Shown piece by piece: positions 53,632 through 62,317 of a stretch of DNA of 64,000 bases. The notes beneath the pieces were generated by a model. It saw only the letters and a program-made list of their open reading frames with translations. It made no database searches and was not told the origin of the DNA. Origin of the DNA: Rhodanobacter denitrificans (lineage in GTDB: Bacteria; Pseudomonadota; Gammaproteobacteria; Xanthomonadales; Rhodanobacteraceae); NCBI GenBank assembly GCA_003241385.1, contig QFPO01000007.1, positions 167,877 to 231,876 of the forward strand. The letters run 5' to 3'. Made by a program: the position numbers and the translations under genes. The number at the start of each line of letters is the position of its first letter. Within the stretch, counting starts at the first letter, position 1.

Positions 53632-56370
53632 TCAGGGCTGCTGAAACTCGGCGAGCAGCTGGCCGATCTCCTCGAGCATTTCCTCGTCTGCGCCGCTGCG
53701 CTCGAGCGCGTCGCGGCTGGTCTGCAGCAGCGCCACGCCCTCGGCGCGCCGGCCGAGCCGCGCCAGCACCACGCCACGCGTCGCGTCGAGCCGCTCGCGC
53801 CAGCCGGCGCTGCCGCCGCCGGCCTGCAGCGCGTCCGGTGACAGTCCGTCGAGCTGTTCCAGCGCGGCGGCGTGATCGCCGTTCTGGGTCAGCGCCTGGG
53901 CGAGGAAGAACCTGAAATTCTGCGCCGCGCCGTGTTCGGCGCCGTAGCGTTCGCGCAGCGCGCGCTCGGCCTCGCGGACGTGGGCCATGCCCTGCTCTGT
54001 GGCACCGCAGTAGTACTCCTTGTAGCCGAGATTGCCGACCTCGATCAGCAGCGTCGGACTGTCGGTCGGTCCGATGCGACGCATCCGCTCGACGACCTCG
54101 CGCGCCGCTTCGAGCGCCGGCGCGCATTGCTCGAGCTCGGCATGGATGCTCGCGACCGTGCTGAGCGCGACCAGCGTCGTGCGATGGTCCGGTCCGAGTG
54201 TCGCCTCGTACGCGTCCAGGCCGTCGCGCGCCTCGTTCAGCGCATCGGCGTGCCGACCCTGCTGACGCAGGATCCGCGCCAGCAGCAGGTGATCGGCAGC
54301 GGCCTGGACGCGGCCGCTGCGCGAGGCGGCCAGCAGCGGATCCTCGCGCAGCGCGCGCACGCGTCGCTCGGCCTCGGCCGAGCGGCCAAGCCGCAGTTCG
54401 GCATCGGCAAGGCTGGTGCGGATGTGCCTCGCCAGTGCCGCGTTCTGCGGCGCCACCGTCCGCTGCAGCCGATCGGCGGTGGCGAAGGCCGCGTACATCG
54501 GCTCGGCTTGCAGCCGGTACAGGTGGTAGGCGCCGTGCGCGAGCGCGGCCTTCAGCGCCGACTCGCCGTCGGCGTCGAGCAGGGGACCGGCATCGCGATC
54601 AGCGGCCTCGAGCACGGCCGCGGCGTCCTCCGGACGGCCGAGCACGGCCAGCAGTGGCACCTGCGCGTAGCGCACGCGCAGGCTCGCCGGATCGGTTCGG
54701 CCGAGCTGTGCCATATAGAGGGCCTCGGCGCGCGCCAGATGATCCAGCGCGGACTGATGACGCGCCAGGCCGCGATAGGTGCTCGCCAGTGCCTCGTGCA
54801 CGCCGGCCTCGGTCAGCGGCGCGTCGGCGAAGCGCTCGGCAAGGCCGGCCGATGCGCGATCGATCAGATCGGCGATGCTGGTCTCGGCGGGCACTTCGGC
54901 CAGTTCCGGATTGGCGCCGCCGAGCACGTCTTCGTTGAGGAAGGCCTGGATCGCGGCCGACCGCGCGCTCGCGCGCTCCGCCTCGAGCCGCGCGCGGTCG
55001 GCCGAGCGGTACAGCCACGCGCTGAGTGCAAAGCCGCCGGCGAGCACCGCCAGCGCGATGCCGATCCACGGCCGCCGCGCGCGGGCGCGATCGAGTGCGG
55101 CGAGCGCCGCGTGTGCCCGCGCCTCGGCCGCCTCGACGCGCCGCTGTTCGGCGCGACGCGCATCGAGCCGGCGCAGCCGGTCGACCAGTTCGCTGACGCT
55201 GCCGAGCCGGCGCTCGGGCGCACCGTCGGTCGCCAGCGCGATGTCCTCGGCCAGCAGCGGATCGCCGACGTCGCGCTCCCAGCCCGGCGCCAGCGGCCGC
55301 CGCAGATCGCCGACCAGGAGCTGATACAGCAGGACGCCGAGTGCATAGACATCGCTCTGCACGGTCGGCGAGCGACCGTCGAACAACTCCGGCGCGAGAT
55401 ACGCGAGTGTGCCCGAGCGCGCATCGGCGGCGACGTCGTGCGCCGACAGCGTCAGGCCGAGTGCGGTGATGCCGAGCGCGGCCAGGCGGTCCGGATCGAG
55501 CAGGCGTCCGCTGCCGAAGTCGGTCAGGCGCACCTGCCAGCCGACGGTGCCATCGGCCTCGACCAGCACGTTGGCCGGCTTCAGATCCTTGTGCAGCACG
55601 CCGACGCCGTGCGCGGCCGCGACGGCCTGCGCGATGCGCACGAAGAATGCGACGCGCTCGGCGGCCGAGCCGTCCAGCAGCGCCGGTTCCTCGGCGGCCC
55701 AGTCGATCAGGTTGCGCCCGGCATATGCGGATTCGAGGAAGAACGGTTCGGCATGGAAGTTCCAGTCGATCACGCGGACCAGGTCGTCGCGCTCGCCGAG
55801 GCCCTGACGCAGCACGCGTGACAGCGTCGCCTCGCGCTTGAGCGCGGCCAGCCGCTCGCCGTCGAGTGCGAACTTGTAGACGCGCCGCTCGCCGGTCTTG
55901 ACGTGGCGCGCCAGCCAGATCTCGTTGCCGGCGGTGCGGCCGAGCTGACGGTCCAGCCGGAAGTGCTCGCGCGAAGGCACGCGCTGGCCGGCTGCCAACG
56001 CCAGTTCGCTGGCGAGCCGGCGGCCGGCGGCGATGCGCTCGACCGTGCCGCTCAGCCGGTAGCCGATGCGCGGCACGGTGCGGATCTCGACGCCGGCTTC
56101 ATCACCGATCGCCCGGCGCAGCTTGCCGACGGCGGTCGCCAGGACGTGATCGACCGTGACGCGGCCGGCCCAGACCGCGTCGAACAGCTCATGCTTGGTG
56201 ACGACCTCGCCGGCGTGACGCAGCAGCAGCGCCAGCACCTGCAACGGCTTGTGCTCGATCGTCGCGAGCGCGCCGGCGACGTGCAGCTCCAGGCGGCTCT
56301 CGTCGAACTCGCAGCTGCCGAAGCGCCATCGGTAGAGCGGCGCGTCGGGTGTCGCGACAGCATCCGCCAT
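53632..56370 (-). CDS. Winged-helix / Ser-Thr kinase / TM / TPR membrane fusion protein
   Basis: Encodes 912 aa from ATG 56370. Order: OmpR-type winged helix (about 13-105: LQVLALLLRHAGEVVTKHEL, VLATAVGKLRRAIGD, PRIGYRLSG); PknB-like kinase (about 137-405) with Lys166 (VYKFAL), Asp262 in HKDLKPANVL (HKD instead of HRD), Asp284 in DFG, and SGTLAYLAPE; a membrane helix (434-454, IGIALAVLAGGFALSAWLY); then about 450 residues of TPR-like repeats, presumably periplasmic. DNA binding and kinase activity are thus joined on one cytoplasmic arm. The glycine-rich loop is weak (LGRTAGNEIWLAR), but all catalytic residues remain. Divergent from the RCC1 protein with 184 bp between them, so that gene is the natural target. 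Confidence 0.88.
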   Translation of the reverse strand: MADAVATPDAPLYRWRFGSCEFDESRLELHVAGALATIEHKPLQVLALLLRHAGEVVTKHELFDAVWAGRVTVDHVLATAVGKLRRAIGDEAGVEIRTVPRIGYRLSGTVERIAAGRRLASELALAAGQRVPSREHFRLDRQLGRTAGNEIWLARHVKTGERRVYKFALDGERLAALKREATLSRVLRQGLGERDDLVRVIDWNFHAEPFFLESAYAGRNLIDWAAEEPALLDGSAAERVAFFVRIAQAVAAAHGVGVLHKDLKPANVLVEADGTVGWQVRLTDFGSGRLLDPDRLAALGITALGLTLSAHDVAADARSGTLAYLAPELFDGRSPTVQSDVYALGVLLYQLLVGDLRRPLAPGWERDVGDPLLAEDIALATDGAPERRLGSVSELVDRLRRLDARRAEQRRVEAAEARAHAALAALDRARARRPWIGIALAVLAGGFALSAWLYRSADRARLEAERASARSAAIQAFLNEDVLGGANPELAEVPAETSIADLIDRASAGLAERFADAPLTEAGVHEALASTYRGLARHQSALDHLARAEALYMAQLGRTDPASLRVRYAQVPLLAVLGRPEDAAAVLEAADRDAGPLLDADGESALKAALAHGAYHLYRLQAEPMYAAFATADRLQRTVAPQNAALARHIRTSLADAELRLGRSAEAERRVRALREDPLLAASRSGRVQAAADHLLLARILRQQGRHADALNEARDGLDAYEATLGPDHRTTLVALSTVASIHAELEQCAPALEAAREVVERMRRIGPTDSPTLLIEVGNLGYKEYYCGATEQGMAHVREAERALRERYGAEHGAAQNFRFFLAQALTQNGDHAAALEQLDGLSPDALQAGGGSAGWRERLDATRGVVLARLGRRAEGVALLQTSRDALERSGADEEMLEEIGQLLAEFQQP

Positions 56371-56554
56371 GCGTCGGCCGTGCCTCGTCGATCGGTCGAA
56401 GGCCGCCGATCTTAGCGCGTCGCCGCGGCTTGAAGGTTTCTTGAAGGCTGCGTGAGGACGCTGTCCGCAGCGTCGGCCGAGCATTCGCAGTCGGCGGGGT
56501 TCGCATGAGCGGGGTCCGGACCGCGCCGTCTTTCTCGATTTCGGAGCAGTACAC

Positions 56555-58837
56555 ATGAGCCTTTCGGGCATCGCCGGCGGATTCGCGCGCAGCGGTTTCT
56601 TCTTCCTCGTCCTCGCGCTGCCGGGCTGGACCGGGGCCGCGACCTTGTCGGCCGGCGGCGACCACACCTGTGCGATCGACGCCGGCGACGGCGCGCTGCG
56701 CTGCTGGGGCCGCGGTCAGCTCGGCCAGCTCGGTAACGGGCTCACCGTCCATCACGCCGCGCCGAGCCGTGTGGCCGGCAGCGAGCCGCTGCGCGCGGTC
56801 GCCTCCGGCGGCAGCCACAGCTGCGGCCTGACCGCGACCGGCGGCGTCCGCTGCTGGGGCGACAACGCCTCGGGCCAGCTCGGCGACGGCAGCACGCTGT
56901 TCCGGCAGACGCCGACGCCGGTGACCGGCCTCGGATCGGGCGTGATCGCGCTGGCGCTCGGCACGCGGCACAGCTGCGCGCTGTTGCAGGGTGGCCAGGT
57001 GCAGTGCTGGGGCGAGAGCGACGACGGCCGCCTCGGCAGCGGCCACACCTCCGACCAGACCGTGCCCAATGCGGTGATCGGCCTGGCCGGCGCGATCGCA
57101 ATCGGTGCCGGCGGCGAACACAGCTGCGCACTGATCGCCGGCGGCGGCGTGATGTGCTGGGGCGCCAACGCCAGCGGCCAGCTCGGCGACGGCAGCTGGA
57201 CCGCCCGCACGACGCCGGTAGCCGCCGCGGTCGGCGCGCCGATGCAGGCGATCGCCGTCGGCGGCACGCATACCTGCGCGCTCGGCAGCGGTGGCGCGGT
57301 GCTGTGCTGGGGCCGCAACGTGTCCGGCCAGCTCGGCGACGGCACCGGCACCAACCGCAATCTGCCGGTCGTCGCCGATGGACTCGCCGCCGGCGCGACG
57401 CGGCTGGTGGCCGGCGGCGCCCATACCTGCGCGCTGGTGGCCGGCACGCAGCTGCGCTGCTGGGGCTACAACACCTACGGCCAGCTCGGCGACGGCACGA
57501 CCGCCAATGCGAGCCGACCGGTTGGGGTCGCCGGCCTGTCCGCACCGATGCTCGAGCTCGCCGCCGGCGTCGATCACACCTGCGTGCGCGGCAGCGCCAA
57601 TGCGATTCGCTGCTGGGGCAGCACCGAGTACGGCAAGGGCGGCTACGGCGACACCAGTTGGGGCAATCTGGGCTACAGCACGCGTCCGCAGCCGGTCGGC
57701 GGTCTGCCGATGCCGGCCGCCGCGCTGTCGCTGCGCGCGCGCAACGGCTGCGCGACCACGGTCGAGGGCGGTGCCGTCTGCTGGGGCTCCAATGTCTACG
57801 GTCAGGTCGGCGACGGCATGATCAGCGGCAGCGGCAACGGCGTCGATCAGGCCGGTCCACGCTCGGTCGCAGGACTCGAATCGGGCGTCCGCGCGGTCGC
57901 GGCGGGCGAACACCACGCCTGCGCCGCACGCGGTGACGGCAGCGTCTGGTGCTGGGGCCGCAACCAGTACGGCCAGGTCGCCGACGGCACCACGATCACG
58001 CGGCGCACGCCGGTCCGCGTCGCCGGCCTCGATGATGCGGTCGCGGTCGCGGCCGGTCTGTCCTTCAGTTGCGCGCTCGACGCCGGCGGCGGGGTGCGGT
58101 GCTGGGGCCGCAACCAGGCCGGCCAGCTCGGCGACGGCAGCCTCGTCGACCGCAACGCGCCGACGCCGGTCGCCGGCCTGTCGAACGGCGTCGTCGCGCT
58201 CAGTCTCGGCCAGCAGCACGCCTGCGCACGCCTTGCCGATGGCACGCTGCGCTGCTGGGGCCGCAACAATCGCGGTCAGATCGGCGATGGCAGCACGACC
58301 GATCGCCTGATTCCGACCGCCGTCGCCGATGCGGGTGTCGTCTATACGGCGGTCCACGCCGGCGGCGAACACAGCTGCGGACTGACGAGCGGTGGGCAGG
58401 TCCGCTGCTGGGGCTACAACAGCAGCGGCCAGCTCGGCGACGGCACGGTGACGACGCGTCCGCTGCCGAGCGGCGTCGACGGACTGACCGCAGGCGTGAC
58501 GGCGCTCGCGGTCGGCGACTACCACGGCTGCGCGCTGCGCGGCGATGGCCAGGCCGTGTGCTGGGGCTACAACAACCGCTACCAGCTCGGTGACGGCAGC
58601 ACGACGACGCGGCGGCTGCCGGTGGCGGTGCTCGGCCTCGATGCGCCGGTCGTCGCGCTGCGGCTCGGCGAGGAGACCAGCTGCGCCACGCATGTCGACG
58701 GCCGCACGCGTTGCTGGGGCAACGGCGCCTACGGCCAGCTCGGCAACGGCGCGGTCGACCGCTATTGGAGCGAGCCGGTCGAGATCGCGCGCTGGACGCG
58801 CAGCGACCGCATCTTCGCGTACGACTTCGAGCCCTGA
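56555..58837 (+). CDS. Secreted RCC1-repeat (beta-propeller) protein, 14 repeats, Cys-rich
   Basis: Encodes 760 aa with a signal peptide (SGFFFLVLALPGWTGAA). About 14 RCC1-type repeats of 45-52 residues fill the protein. Each has an H-[TS]-C-[AG] start, a CWG core and a GQLGDG turn (for example RCWGYNSSGQLGDGT). Nearly every repeat carries two Cys, which could form one disulfide per blade in the periplasm or outside; with 14 blades it would make two seven-bladed propellers. It ends with DRIFAYDFEP, a motif also seen in the exported proteins at 264 and 1664. No enzyme motif; a binding or adhesion role is likely. Divergent from the winged-helix kinase. Confidence 0.9.
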   Translation: MSLSGIAGGFARSGFFFLVLALPGWTGAATLSAGGDHTCAIDAGDGALRCWGRGQLGQLGNGLTVHHAAPSRVAGSEPLRAVASGGSHSCGLTATGGVRCWGDNASGQLGDGSTLFRQTPTPVTGLGSGVIALALGTRHSCALLQGGQVQCWGESDDGRLGSGHTSDQTVPNAVIGLAGAIAIGAGGEHSCALIAGGGVMCWGANASGQLGDGSWTARTTPVAAAVGAPMQAIAVGGTHTCALGSGGAVLCWGRNVSGQLGDGTGTNRNLPVVADGLAAGATRLVAGGAHTCALVAGTQLRCWGYNTYGQLGDGTTANASRPVGVAGLSAPMLELAAGVDHTCVRGSANAIRCWGSTEYGKGGYGDTSWGNLGYSTRPQPVGGLPMPAAALSLRARNGCATTVEGGAVCWGSNVYGQVGDGMISGSGNGVDQAGPRSVAGLESGVRAVAAGEHHACAARGDGSVWCWGRNQYGQVADGTTITRRTPVRVAGLDDAVAVAAGLSFSCALDAGGGVRCWGRNQAGQLGDGSLVDRNAPTPVAGLSNGVVALSLGQQHACARLADGTLRCWGRNNRGQIGDGSTTDRLIPTAVADAGVVYTAVHAGGEHSCGLTSGGQVRCWGYNSSGQLGDGTVTTRPLPSGVDGLTAGVTALAVGDYHGCALRGDGQAVCWGYNNRYQLGDGSTTTRRLPVAVLGLDAPVVALRLGEETSCATHVDGRTRCWGNGAYGQLGNGAVDRYWSEPVEIARWTRSDRIFAYDFEP

Positions 58838-58911
58838 ACCACGCTTCGGCCGGCGCTGTGTCGCGTCGGCTGCGCCGCGATCGCCTGCGGGCGACCGCGG
58901 CGGCGGGCGCG

Positions 58912-61900
58912 TCAGTCGCGCGCCGGCAGGCCCGGAATCGGCCGCGGCGTCAGCGCCGGCACCGGATCGCTGCGCAGCTTCTCCTGCAGATAGCCGATCG
59001 CGCGGTCGAGCTGGCGGTCCTCGCCGTTGAACGTCGCGTGCGGCGGGTTCTCCACATGGATGTCCGGCTCCACGCCGATCGCCTCGACCAGCCACTGGCC
59101 GTCGACGCCGTACTGCGGGAACTCGGCGACGCGCGCGCGGCCGCGATCGACCAGCGCATTGCGGTCCGACAGCCAGACGCCGGCGCCGGCGGTGCGCGTG
59201 CCGATCAGCGGCCCGAGCTTGAGCGACTTGACCGCCGCCGAGAACGTCTCGCCGTCCGAGTAGGTCAGCTCGTCGGTCAGCACCGCGAGGTGTCCGCGGA
59301 AGGTCTGCTGCATGTTCGTGTACGGCGGCGCGTCGGGACGCGCCCAGAACGCCCAGGCGCGGCGCAGCAGCTTCTCGATGATCCAGCTGTCGATGTTGCC
59401 ACCGCGATTGCGGCGCACGTCGATGATCAGGCCGTCGCGGTCGTACTGGGCGTAGAACTCGCGCACGAAGGTCGCGATGTCGCCTGGACCCATCGCGCGC
59501 AGGTGCAGGTAGCCGATGCGGCCGCCGCCGACCTGTTCGACGCGCTCGCGGCGTACCTGCTCCCAGTCGTTGTAGCGCAGGCCCGACTCGCGCATGCCGT
59601 TGGCCGGCACGACGACGAAGCGCCGACTCGCCGCCGCGCCGCGGCGCACCTCGATCAGCACCTGCTGGCCGGCCTGTCCGCGCAGCAGGTCCGACAGGTC
59701 GCGCACGTCGGCGGTCGGCCGGCCATTGATCGCGACCAGCAGATCGCCCTCGCTCACGTCCACGCCGGGCTGCTGCAGCGGTCCGCGCTCGGACGGCAGC
59801 TCGGCCTCGGTGCGATAGATCCGCGCGACGCGCCAGCCGCCGTCGGCGCGCTCGAAGCGCGCACCGAGCCCGGCCGCTTCCGGCACCGGCGCACCCTCGC
59901 GCAGTTCGCCGCCGCCGACCTGCGAATGCAGCGCGCCGAGCTCGCCCATCATCTGGCCGAGCAGGTCGTCGAGCTCGTTGCGGTCGGTCAGGCGCTCGAC
60001 CAGCGGCGCGTAGCGCGTACGGACCGCGGCCCAGTCGACGCCGCGCAGCTTCGCGTCGAAGAAGTGATCGCGATGCAGGCGCCAGGCGTCGTCGAACATC
60101 TGCCGCCACTCGGCGCGCGGGTCCACGCGCAGGTTCCAGTCGCCGACGCGCACGGTCGCCTTGCCCAGATCGTCCGGTGCCTTCGCGCCGGCCTCGACGA
60201 TCGCCATCAGGCCGGGTTCGTCGCGGCTCGGACCGGACTTGCGGAAGTACAGCTTCTTGCCGTCGGCCGACAGCGCGTACTCGGCGACGTCGCCGGCGAA
60301 GGTCTCGAGCTTGACGTCCTCGTTGCCGATCGCGGCCGTCTTCAGCACGGTCTTGCCGCCTTCGCGGTCGAGCACGTAGAGCCGCTTGTCGTTCGCGCCC
60401 AGCGCGCGATACTCGCCGGCCGGCAGCGGCACTTCGTAGAGCCGCTCGGCGAGCCCGTTACGCTCGATCGCCGGCAGCTTCGGCGTCTTCTCGTCGTTCT
60501 TGCCCTTGCCGTTCTTATCGTTCTTGTCGTTCTTCTCGTCCTTGGCTTCGTCGCCGTTGCCGGCGGCCAGCTCGTCCTTGGCCTGGAACGGAAAGCGGTT
60601 GCCGGCCTGCAGCGCCAGCGCATACAGACGCGTGCGCCGGTCGAACACCGGGCCGGTATTGCGGTCACCCCACGGCGAGCCGTTGGCCAGCGTGAACTGG
60701 CGATTGGACAGGAACCACAGCCAGCGTCCGTCCGGACTGAACGCCGGCGAGGCCGAGGCGTACTTGGCGCTGGTCAGCCACTGCAGTGTGCCGCCGTCGA
60801 GCGAGTACAGCGCCAGCCGGCTGCGATCGCGGTCGCGGTCGTCGGACAGCCGCACCAGCGCGAGGTGGCGGTTGTCGGGCGACCAGACCACGTCGTCGTA
60901 GCCCTCGTTGCCGTCCTTGCCGCCGTCGTCGATCAGGCGATTGCGGCCGCTGGCCAGATTGAGCAGCCAGAGCCGGCCGCGCTTGTCGTCGTGCGCGAGC
61001 TGCTTGCCGTCCGGCGACAGGTACAGGCCCCAGCGCTGCGTATCGCCGTCGTCGGTCAGCGCCTTCGCGCCCGGACTGCCGTCGGCCGGAAAGCGCCAGA
61101 CCTCTTCCTCGCCGGTCGCATCGCTGATCGCATAGATCCACTTCCCGTCGCGGCTGAACACCGCGCTCGATACGCGGGTGCCGGCCGCCGCGGCGACGTC
61201 GACGCGGCGCAGCGGCCCGGTGCCGGCCAGTGCGAGCTGGCCGCGCGCGGTCAGCGCGAGACGCTCGCCGTCGGCCGACAGGCTGGCCGACTCCAGATAG
61301 CGCAGCGGCTTGTCGAGCCAGCGCTCGCGACGCTGGTCGAAATCGCCGGCGAGGCCGATGCCGAGCACGCGATCCTCGCCGCTGCGCAGATCGGCCACGC
61401 GCAGATCGGCGCCGGCCTGATAGACGACGCGGTCGCCGTCGAGGCTGGCCGTGCGCACGTCGAAATCGCGCCGTTGCGTCAGCGGTCGCGGATCGCTGCC
61501 GTCGGCCGCCAGCGACCACAGGTTGTCGCGGCCGTCGCGATCGCTGATCACGACCAGGCGGCCGTTCCACCACTGCGGACGGCGCAGGTTCTCCTCGCGC
61601 GGACCGATCCGCTCCGCCTCGGTCTGGCCGCTCAGGTCGTAGCGCCAGAGCTGAGCGAGCGCGCCGCCGCGATAGCCGCGCGCGTTGTCGCCGGTCACCG
61701 ACAGGCCGAACCGGATGAAATACACCCAGCGGCCGCTCGGATCGATCACGGCGTCGTTGGCGTCGGCCAGCGGCAGCACGCTGCGTGCGCCGCTGTCCGG
61801 ATCGACACGCACGATCACGCGCTGCGCGGACAGGCCGCTCGCGTCCGGCGCGGTCATCAGCACCTGGCCGTCGGCGGTCCAGCCCAGGCTCAGCGTGCGG

Positions 61901-62214
61901 CCGTTGTCGAAGCTCAGGCGCCGCGGCTCGCCGCCGGCCAGCGGCATCACGTAGACCTCGGTCGGGCCCTCGTAATTGGCCGAGAACGCGACGCGCCGGC
62001 CGTCCGGCGAGATCGCCGCACGCGTCTCCTCGGCCGGGTGGCTGGTCAGCCGCCGAGCGCTGCCGCCGCTCGCGGCCACGGTCCACAGATCACCCTCCGC
62101 GGTGAACACGACCGTGTCGCCGCGGATCGCCGGAAACCGGTAGTAGCCGTCGGCGGCCTGTGCCGTCGCGGCGGTCAGGGCCAGCAGGCCGAGGACAAGA
62201 CGGGACAGCGTCAT
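58912..62214 (-). CDS. Tricorn-like S41 serine protease, exported
   Basis: Encodes 1100 aa from ATG 62214 with a signal peptide (SRLVLGLLALTAATAQAAD), so periplasmic rather than cytosolic like archaeal Tricorn. Residues 30-650 form two beta-propellers (repeated ISPDGRRVAFS, LSPDGKQLAHD). A PDZ domain follows (about 800-880, VSEGDLLVAINGRPTADVRD) and then the S41 catalytic core: His in GALHSQVGG, nucleophile Ser986 in TYSDGETF and IGVEPD near the end. A lysine/asparagine-rich linker (KDEKNDKNDKNGKGKNDEK, about residues 555-575) interrupts the second propeller. It probably degrades peptides in the envelope. Confidence 0.93.
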   Translation of the reverse strand: MTLSRLVLGLLALTAATAQAADGYYRFPAIRGDTVVFTAEGDLWTVAASGGSARRLTSHPAEETRAAISPDGRRVAFSANYEGPTEVYVMPLAGGEPRRLSFDNGRTLSLGWTADGQVLMTAPDASGLSAQRVIVRVDPDSGARSVLPLADANDAVIDPSGRWVYFIRFGLSVTGDNARGYRGGALAQLWRYDLSGQTEAERIGPREENLRRPQWWNGRLVVISDRDGRDNLWSLAADGSDPRPLTQRRDFDVRTASLDGDRVVYQAGADLRVADLRSGEDRVLGIGLAGDFDQRRERWLDKPLRYLESASLSADGERLALTARGQLALAGTGPLRRVDVAAAAGTRVSSAVFSRDGKWIYAISDATGEEEVWRFPADGSPGAKALTDDGDTQRWGLYLSPDGKQLAHDDKRGRLWLLNLASGRNRLIDDGGKDGNEGYDDVVWSPDNRHLALVRLSDDRDRDRSRLALYSLDGGTLQWLTSAKYASASPAFSPDGRWLWFLSNRQFTLANGSPWGDRNTGPVFDRRTRLYALALQAGNRFPFQAKDELAAGNGDEAKDEKNDKNDKNGKGKNDEKTPKLPAIERNGLAERLYEVPLPAGEYRALGANDKRLYVLDREGGKTVLKTAAIGNEDVKLETFAGDVAEYALSADGKKLYFRKSGPSRDEPGLMAIVEAGAKAPDDLGKATVRVGDWNLRVDPRAEWRQMFDDAWRLHRDHFFDAKLRGVDWAAVRTRYAPLVERLTDRNELDDLLGQMMGELGALHSQVGGGELREGAPVPEAAGLGARFERADGGWRVARIYRTEAELPSERGPLQQPGVDVSEGDLLVAINGRPTADVRDLSDLLRGQAGQQVLIEVRRGAAASRRFVVVPANGMRESGLRYNDWEQVRRERVEQVGGGRIGYLHLRAMGPGDIATFVREFYAQYDRDGLIIDVRRNRGGNIDSWIIEKLLRRAWAFWARPDAPPYTNMQQTFRGHLAVLTDELTYSDGETFSAAVKSLKLGPLIGTRTAGAGVWLSDRNALVDRGRARVAEFPQYGVDGQWLVEAIGVEPDIHVENPPHATFNGEDRQLDRAIGYLQEKLRSDPVPALTPRPIPGLPARD

Positions 62215-62317
62215 CGCAGGCTCCGACAGGGACGAAAGGCGCGATGGTACCGAGGCACGCGAGCTGCCACCCCTGCCATCCGGCAGGTGCGCCTGCGCTG
62301 CTATGCTGCCGTGCACG

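Noticed and set aside
53403..53777. Short frames across 53.0-53.8 kb as possible small genes
   Set aside because: No ribosome-binding site or family resemblance; only the winged-helix relic at 53140-53315 had recognisable sequence.
56640..58800. Regular repeats that could be taken for a repeat array
   Set aside because: The period (about 135-155 bp) keeps the reading frame and encodes RCC1 blades; it is a protein repeat, not CRISPR or satellite DNA.
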